A stretch of 64,000 bases of DNA from contig NW_026570295.1 of NCBI RefSeq assembly GCF_019649055.1, forward strand, positions 372,001 to 436,000, given 5' to 3'. Numbering within the stretch: the first letter of the stretch is position 1; every line of letters begins with the position of its first letter. The notes beneath the pieces were generated by a model. The model ran no database searches. It saw only the letters and a list, made by a program, of their open reading frames with translations, and was not told the origin of the DNA. Origin of the DNA: Paramacrobiotus metropolitanus. Its lineage: Eukaryota > Tardigrada > Eutardigrada > Parachela > Macrobiotidae. Made by a program: the position numbers and the translations under genes. Below are positions 63,101 through 64,000 of the stretch, in pieces.

Positions 63101-64000
63101 TTATGCAGAAGCGTAAACTGTACTGCGGTGATTTAGATACGAGTATTATTAGCCTCCACGACCAGCTACTTCACTGTATCAATGTACAGAAATGTCAACA
63201 ATGTTACGATGTCTTTCCTTACCATTTAAAAGGGTTTTATGTTACACATATAAACGTATAAAATGGGGACGCGTATTTGTACTGAACCATTTCCGTTTTA
63301 CATATTCATGGAATACAAGGCCATACAGCACCATCTGTTCATACATTGTAATTCGCTTACTTTTATTGTCTCGTTTTATCATAATGCAAAGTCGTCGTCC
63401 GTATGGAACATAGATAATCGTAGCATACAGGCTGTGGACACACACACCCATTACACATCTATCGGACTGACCTTATAAATGTAATATCCGCTTGAATAAA
63501 TGTACAACTTTTTTCATTAGTACCAGTAATTAGCTACAAAAATATTAATTGATTACCATCATTCCTGTGAATAATAACCAATTAGTTAATAATCATTGTA
63601 CCTCGGTAAAGCTCTCCAACAATATCATCCAAGCCGATGCTGGTCAGCACGTCGGAATGTTCGGCGCGGAACACCAAATGTCCGGGCCCGTTCAAGCAGA
63701 AATACGCCTCCTGTTGAATCCAGCGATTGGTATCCGTGGCCGGGTCCGCGAAGGCAATTTCATCGTGCTCCAACACCGAGGAAATAGCGTGCACCGAAAA
63801 GCGGTAGTGACTGACCGCGTTGGCGTGATTGACCCAAAAGGTCACCTTCCCGTAGGTCAGTTCATCAGTCAGCGCGTTGATCTCCTCCGTGCGCAGTTTG
63901 GCGGCGTACTCCCGCCCCCCGAAACTGAGGGTGCTGTAGACGAAGCCGGAGCCCTGGTGGGCGCCGGCGCTGATCAAGGGGGCGGAGTCGTTGGTGTGCT
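32100..64000 (-). CDS. Giant multi-MAM-domain type I transmembrane protein (5' end outside window)
   Basis: Forty-three exons, read 5' to 3' on the minus strand: 64000-63602, 63067-62819, 62554-62195, 61309-60918, 60458-60251, 60191-59956, 59530-59281, 59225-59052, 58715-58329, 57733-57525, 57360-57031, 56495-56142, 55744-55083, 54624-53800, 53714-53246, 52164-52023, 51962-51553, 50994-50802, 50421-50147, 49695-48939, 48255-47849, 47760-47568, 47048-46816, 46348-46105, 45776-45615, 45387-45016, 44665-44486, 44040-43663, 43176-42773, 42712-42529, 42183-41933, 41581-41332, 41270-41055, 40884-40498, 40093-39959, 38813-38339, 37961-37706, 36941-36235, 36001-35093, 34256-33791, 33312-33213, 33156-33001, 32476-32100. 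Every junction uses GT/AG and keeps phase; the stop is TAG at 32102-32100. The protein in the window is about 4,906 residues: 26 complete MAM-like domains plus a partial one, stalk, membrane helix, tail. MAM domains are extracellular beta-sandwich modules of adhesion proteins and receptors. A cell-surface adhesion role is inferred. Signal peptide and start lie beyond the right edge. Confidence 0.9.
33213..36001 (-). CDS. MAM domains types g, h and i, block 4 (three exons)
   Basis: Exons 36001-35093 (909 nt), 34256-33791 and 33312-33213. Domain g ends VAIDQIRLFNEAE; h opens LSCSFNSHFCGY, with Tyr instead of the usual Trp; i opens TCEDIAPGAPFCGW, a strongly altered start. The last, 100-nt exon encodes FALTDTWYSAEEGF and was placed by splice sites and phase; its acceptor TTGCAG and donor GTAAGC are good. 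The 836-base intron 34257-35092 has a partial duplicate of the 34256 exon start near 34.45 kb. The intron 33313-33790 is AT-rich. Confidence 0.86.
36235..40093 (-). CDS. MAM domains types d, e and f, block 4 (four exons)
   Basis: Exons 40093-39959, 38813-38339, 37961-37706 and 36941-36235. Openings: TCDFQTDEPTNYICGW (d, with a five-residue insertion), TCGFEDGFCGW (e, first Cys context altered), TCDFEAGNCGW (f); the last exon starts the next domain with SCHFEDGFCGW. The first three exons cover the same protein as block 1 exons 57733-56142 (866 against 893 nt) but are cut at different places: the introns are phase 1 and phase 2 instead of phase 0. Long introns lie at 38814-39958 (1,145 bases, with a GC-rich open island near 39.5 kb) and 36942-37705 (764 bases, no gene seen). 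Confidence 0.88.
38814..39958. other. Longest intron of the intact MAM gene, with a GC-rich open island
   Basis: Intron between exons 40093-39959 and 38813-38339; its equivalent in block 1 is only 164 bases. At 39,470-39,585 the minus strand has a GC-rich open stretch (IEAYPTARGLRVCVPLQPC) flanked by CAG on its 5' side and CAG/GTAGCG on its 3' side. Including it would not fit the MAM domain, because exon 40093-39959 joins 38813-38339 directly in phase. Origin unknown. Confidence 0.5.
40498..41270 (-). CDS. MAM domain type c, block 4 (exons 41270-41055 and 40884-40498)
   Basis: A long Pro/Thr linker, then SCSFDDGLCAGW; the second exon begins GEGFAFVEET, with core FVMDFWYLFGQGTATLEVI and end IAALDEVVTTARPG. 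The 387-nt second exon equals the block 1 c exon in length. Phase 1-1-1. The following intron (40094-40497) shows no gene. Confidence 0.88.
41332..42183 (-). CDS. MAM domain type b, block 4 (exons 42183-41933 and 41581-41332)
   Basis: The first exon opens SCDFENNTLCSW and ends FNIE; it is fully open although it has few Met codons. The second starts FYYRTSGRFVQGISAYL and ends IDEISLESETG. The second exon is 250 nt, the same as its block 1 counterpart (59530-59281) and its copy B counterpart (15906-15657). Copy B also keeps the first exon (16519-16272). The intron 41582-41932 is AT-rich. Confidence 0.87.
42529..43176 (-). CDS. MAM domain type a, block 4 (exons 43176-42773 and 42712-42529)
   Basis: Opens SCTFDDGDTCEW, with Glu in place of the usual Gly; core FFFYYRAFGTGIASVYLY, then CLNEPFK joined to LEFEGIFAARDFVIGLDAF and a Pro/Thr linker. 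Phase 1-0-1. This begins the second full nine-domain series, which runs to 33.2 kb in 13 exons like the first. Confidence 0.88.
43663..44665 (-). CDS. MAM domain type z, second copy (exons 44665-44486 and 44040-43663)
   Basis: Opens ECDFEDGLCEGW; the second exon begins GDSFLVNHCFF, has core GRISFWYYSHGQFPATNNLG and the stretch GRWNYVHQTAIIPKG, and closes IVDEIVIER. Its closest relative in this gene by eye is the z domain at 63067-62195, which shares FWYY and GRW.Y in matching places. Block 3 therefore runs a-b-c-z rather than a-b-c-d. Eroded copies of both exons lie at 7,625-7,800 and 6,463-6,772. The introns 43177-43662 and 44666-45015 are AT-rich and empty as far as I can see. Confidence 0.87.
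45016..45776 (-). CDS. MAM domain type c, block 3 (exons 45776-45615 and 45387-45016)
   Basis: Linker, then TCSFDVGLCEGW in the first exon; the second starts GRGYMYVDEVKD, with core KMTFWYRAGPGAATLEVLL and end YLALDEVLTI. Both outer junctions and the inner one are phase 1, as in the other split c cassettes. Confidence 0.87.
46105..47048 (-). CDS. MAM domain type b, block 3 (exons 47048-46816 and 46348-46105)
   Basis: Opens SCSFEANNLCAW; the first exon ends HQLSFQ and the second begins FYYRVNDRGSTGVSLY, ending with FVAIDDIILHAETG. Layout is phase 1-0-1. Decayed copies of both exons lie in the left part of the window (10,990-11,172 for the first; 7,876-8,098 and 10,240-10,302 for the second). 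The introns 46349-46815 and 47049-47567 show no gene. Confidence 0.87.
47568..48255 (-). CDS. MAM domain type a, block 3 (exons 48255-47849 and 47760-47568)
   Basis: Opens TCDFEDFETCGW; core SVLSFSYRAYGHGIHSLQLF; then CFNDPVK joined to LAFEARFNSRGFYIGLDHVV and a Pro/Thr linker. The 193-nt second exon has the same length as its block 2 counterpart (50994-50802) and its copy B counterpart (17758-17566). The 683-base intron upstream (48256-48938) is AT-rich and includes a short stretch resembling a tRNA B box, which I do not call a tRNA. Confidence 0.88.
48939..50421 (-). CDS. MAM domains types b and c, short block 2, with a fused exon
   Basis: Exons 50421-50147 and 49695-48939. The first opens domain b (SCDFGEGSHADMCGW). 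The second, 757 nt, starts FFYRTSGRNV like the second exon of every b domain, then runs straight through the linker, the c opening TCSFDVGLCPGW and the whole c domain (VEVTFWYLLGPGTQLELQ, AAIDEVISTKSDG). In the other three b-c pairs this stretch is split by two introns. The same fused form is present in copy B (18911-19674), so the fusion predates that duplication. Confidence 0.88.
50802..51962 (-). CDS. MAM domain type a, short block 2 (exons 51962-51553 and 50994-50802)
   Basis: Opens TCDFQCGATCGW; core SSMAFAYRAFGHGIKHLRLY, then LLWETGD and CFNDPVV. The second exon starts LVFEAQFNARGFYVAIDHV and ends in a Thr/Pro linker. The layout is phase 1-0-1, as in the other a cassettes. The counterpart in copy B (21300 to about 21690, and 20729-20906) has a one-base deletion over the first cysteine. 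The 558-base intron 50995-51552 contains two copies of a recurring short motif (51202-51219 and 51427-51443). Confidence 0.88.
52023..54624 (-). CDS. MAM domains types g, h and i, block 1 (three exons)
   Basis: Exons 54624-53800 (825 nt), 53714-53246 and 52164-52023. Domain g finishes with VGIDKIKLLNEAE, domain h opens MSCSFDRNFCAW, and domain i opens SCDFGSSQCGW. The last exon was found by reading phase and splice sites: acceptor TTGTAG before ATGCGATTT, donor GTACGT after ATTATTACTG. It encodes the end of domain i with FALDDVWYSTEEGF, matching FALTDTWYSAEEGF in the last MAM exon near 33.2 kb. It also carries an RSKR motif (52125-52114). The 1,081-base intron 52165-53245 has a piece shared with 27.2 kb. 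Confidence 0.85.
52779..52905. repeat. Intron repeat shared with 27.19-27.33 kb
   Basis: Lies in the 1,081-base intron between the last two exons of block 1. Same orientation as its partner. No terminal inverted repeats are obvious. Confidence 0.6.
55083..57733 (-). CDS. MAM domains types d, e and f, block 1 (four exons)
   Basis: Exons 57733-57525, 57360-57031, 56495-56142 and 55744-55083. Openings are TCGFESGTCGW (d), TCDFEDGMCGW (e) and SCDFESDLCGW (f); the last exon also starts the next domain with SCNFEHDMCGW. Domain e has a clear MAM core, FSFWYHARGHGVNFVRL. Domain boundaries fall inside exons here, unlike the a-b-c part, and the junctions at 57525/57360 and 57031/56495 are phase 0. The introns before exons 56495 (535 bases) and 55744 (397 bases) hold no gene I can support. 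Confidence 0.88.
58329..59225 (-). CDS. MAM domain type c, block 1 (exons 59225-59052 and 58715-58329)
   Basis: The first exon carries a Thr/Pro linker and the opening TCSFDVGFCSGW. The second begins GHGFVYVENEG, has the core SATLSFWYYFGYGTATFQVY, and ends with VGLDEVITT. This is the closest to a textbook MAM core in the gene. The exon of 387 bases has a same-length counterpart at 40884-40498. Both ends are phase 1. Copy B keeps the second exon at 24699-25081 with a net loss of 4 bases. Confidence 0.88.
59281..60191 (-). CDS. MAM domain type b, block 1 (exons 60191-59956 and 59530-59281)
   Basis: The opening motif is SCEFDGNLCDW. Type b domains have Asp, Ala or Ser in place of the usual Gly before the Trp. 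The first exon ends with EELEIE and the second starts with FFYQTSGRGS, a motif that marks this domain type (also at 49695, 46348 and 41581). The domain closes with VDSFQLHLENG. The intron inside the domain is phase 0 and the exit is phase 1. The 425-base intron 59531-59955 is AT-rich with nothing recognisable. Confidence 0.87.
60251..61309 (-). CDS. MAM domain type a, block 1 (exons 61309-60918 and 60458-60251)
   Basis: The first exon opens with CDFEHTLCGW and carries the MAM core (SVRFHAYGYGVASLSLF, then LWETG). The second begins LSFEAVF and ends the domain with GFLIGLDDVVM, followed by a Thr/Pro-rich linker of about 30 residues. The intron between them is phase 0 and the outer introns are phase 1, so the pair is a symmetric 1-1 cassette. 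Similar a cassettes with the same split occur at 51962-50802, 48255-47568 and 43176-42529. The upstream intron, 61310-62194 (885 bases), contains a copy of a stretch also seen near 25.5 kb, in the related intron of copy B. Confidence 0.88.
62195..64000 (-). CDS. MAM gene exons 1-3 in window: partial MAM (type y) and complete MAM (type z)
   Basis: Exon 1 (64000-63602) enters mid-domain and carries the second half of a MAM domain, with core motifs GKVTFW and GLDDIV. Exon 2 (63067-62819) has a Pro/Thr linker, then the domain-opening motif SCSFDTGICDGW. Exon 3 (62554-62195) completes that domain with GRVTFWYYF and VAIDSVSVEE. Junctions are phase 1, matching the other linker junctions in the gene. 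Copy B keeps counterparts at 27611 onward, 26906-27153 and 26060-26418. The 535-base intron 63068-63601 contains no ORF I would support. The 264-base intron 62555-62818 is AT-rich. Confidence 0.88.

Overview
The window is animal nuclear DNA. GC-rich exons sit in AT-rich introns with ordinary GT-AG splice sites, there are no operons or Shine-Dalgarno sites, and the recognisable proteins are metazoan families: MAM domains, a rhodopsin-type GPCR and a one-domain chitin-binding cuticle protein. The cuticle protein points to an ecdysozoan. A tardigrade is my best guess from the style of the intronless GPCR and the small introns, but nothing here proves it.

Right half (32.1-64 kb, minus strand): one huge gene, cut by the right edge. 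I placed 43 exons by eye. All reading phases join without a stop, and the total (14,723 nt) closes exactly on the stop codon after a two-base partial codon at the edge, giving about 4,906 residues. The product is a type I membrane protein: one partial plus 26 complete MAM-like domains, a short Thr/Ser/Pro stalk, one transmembrane helix and a Pro-rich tail of about 75 residues. The domains form a higher-order repeat. I call the types y, z and a to i; the order is y-z, a-b-c-d-e-f-g-h-i, a-b-c, a-b-c-z, a-b-c-d-e-f-g-h-i, membrane.

Middle (14-31 kb): an intact four-exon plus-strand cuticle gene (CPAP1/peritrophin type, 13,982-14,802) lies tail to tail with a decayed copy of the MAM gene (15.66-30.7 kb, minus strand, 'copy B'). 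Copy B keeps exon order but has large deletions, frameshifts and damaged splice sites. At 30,756-31,930, between copy B and the intact gene's 3' end, is the 3' end of a second cuticle gene with its downstream flank. The simplest reading is that the ancestral unit was [MAM gene, minus]-[cuticle gene, plus], convergent, and that this unit was duplicated in tandem.

Left part (0-12.4 kb): still older, shredded MAM-gene pieces in several partial series, an intact single-exon GPCR gene (3,513-4,496, minus), an unidentified repeat of about 200 bp present twice, and long stretches with no gene that I can support.

Functionally, the MAM protein is probably a cell-surface adhesion or matrix-facing protein, and the neighbouring cuticle protein suggests an epidermal setting. 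That link is inference from proximity only.
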